Source of the DNA: WOZL01 sp041678645 | GTDB taxonomy: Bacteria > Patescibacteriota > Dojkabacteria > SC72 | Assembly (NCBI GenBank): GCA_041678645.1 | Contig: JBAYNT010000037.1 | Span: 1-5,782, forward strand | Direction: 5' to 3' | DNA length: 5,782 nucleotides | Shown: positions 5,617 through 5,782 of the stretch, one piece after another | Layout of the letters: each line of letters opens with the position of its first letter | Position numbering within the stretch: position 1 is the first letter of the stretch | Program-made: the position numbers and the translations under genes | Notes under the pieces: generated by a model | Database searches by the model: none | The model's input: the letters and a program-made list of their open reading frames with translations, nothing else | What the model was told of the DNA's origin: nothing

Positions 5617-5651
5617 ACTATAGGCTAGTGGGTGAGCCCACAGAATTTTTT

Positions 5652-5679
5652 AAAAAAAAAGGAGGTATTTCTACCTCCT
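5652..5679 (-). terminator. Intrinsic terminator of the cold-shock gene
   Basis: Read on the minus strand, AGGAGGTA pairs with TACCTCCT across a 4-nt loop (8 bp, GC-containing), followed directly by nine T (opposite the A run at 5652-5660). It sits 28 bases after the cold-shock stop codon. This is a textbook rho-independent terminator. Confidence 0.93.
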
Positions 5680-5706
5680 CCTTCATGCTCATTAAATCTC
5701 AAAAGA

Positions 5707-5782
5707 TTACTCTTCTAACAATTCAATTTTAACAGCATTTCTACCTTTTGGAGTCTCTTCGACTTCAAAGGTAACTTTGTCA
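5707..5782 (-). CDS. Cold-shock domain protein, C-terminal end only
   Basis: Twenty-four codons plus stop are inside the window; the rest lies beyond the right edge. The residues read DKVTFEVEETPKGRNAVKIELLEE. This matches the end of CspA-type proteins (V.F.......G..A..V), where the last beta strand carries the G-x-x-A pattern after an acidic loop. Such proteins are about 65-70 residues and bind single-stranded RNA or DNA as chaperones. The terminator follows at once, so this is a separate transcription unit upstream of the polysaccharide operon. Family assignment rests on this tail only, but the match is characteristic. Confidence 0.8.
   Translation of the reverse strand, partial: DKVTFEVEETPKGRNAVKIELLEE

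Overview
The window comes from an AT-rich bacterium. The likely cell plan has one membrane, or is at least Gram-positive-like, because it encodes a lipoprotein carrying a sortase domain. TGA is used as a stop and no gene contains an internal TGA, so recoded lineages such as Gracilibacteria/SR1 are unlikely. The small compact genes, the LemA-DUF2207 pair and the simple sigma70-type promoters would fit a Candidate Phyla Radiation bacterium (for example Microgenomates, Katanobacteria or Dojkabacteria). That placement is an impression from gene content and cannot be proved from this sequence.

Layout: (1) 3-278 (+) is the C-terminal part of a JAB/MPN-type metallopeptidase-like protein, cut by the left edge. 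(2) 2552-282 (-) is a lemA gene followed 9 bp later by a large DUF2207 membrane protein with a Gly/Ser-rich tail. A good promoter lies just upstream, and the unit converges on the JAB gene with 3 bp between stops. (3) 2553-2901 has no gene but holds the lemA promoter and two adjacent ~65-bp inverted-repeat structures. (4) 5475-2902 (-) is a compact three-gene operon. It encodes a lipoprotein with an N-terminal polysaccharide deacetylase and a C-terminal sortase domain, a processive family-2 glycosyltransferase overlapping it by 44 bp, and a 59-codon single-membrane-span protein with an IPATG motif. (5) 5588-5616 is the operon promoter. (6) 5652-5782 (-) is the 3' end of a cold-shock-protein gene with a strong intrinsic terminator.

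The main discovery is the three-gene operon. The glycosyltransferase has the motifs of enzymes that polymerise beta-linked hexosamines or hexoses. The deacetylase domain is of the kind that removes N-acetyl groups from such polymers. The same polypeptide carries a sortase with the His, Cys and Arg residues in place. The last gene, easily missed because of its size, reads like a stripped-down sortase substrate: IPATG, a hydrophobic span, then a basic tail. Together they suggest a previously undescribed envelope system that makes, trims and possibly covalently anchors a surface polysaccharide by sortase chemistry. The coupling is inference; the individual domains and the operon structure are visible in the sequence.
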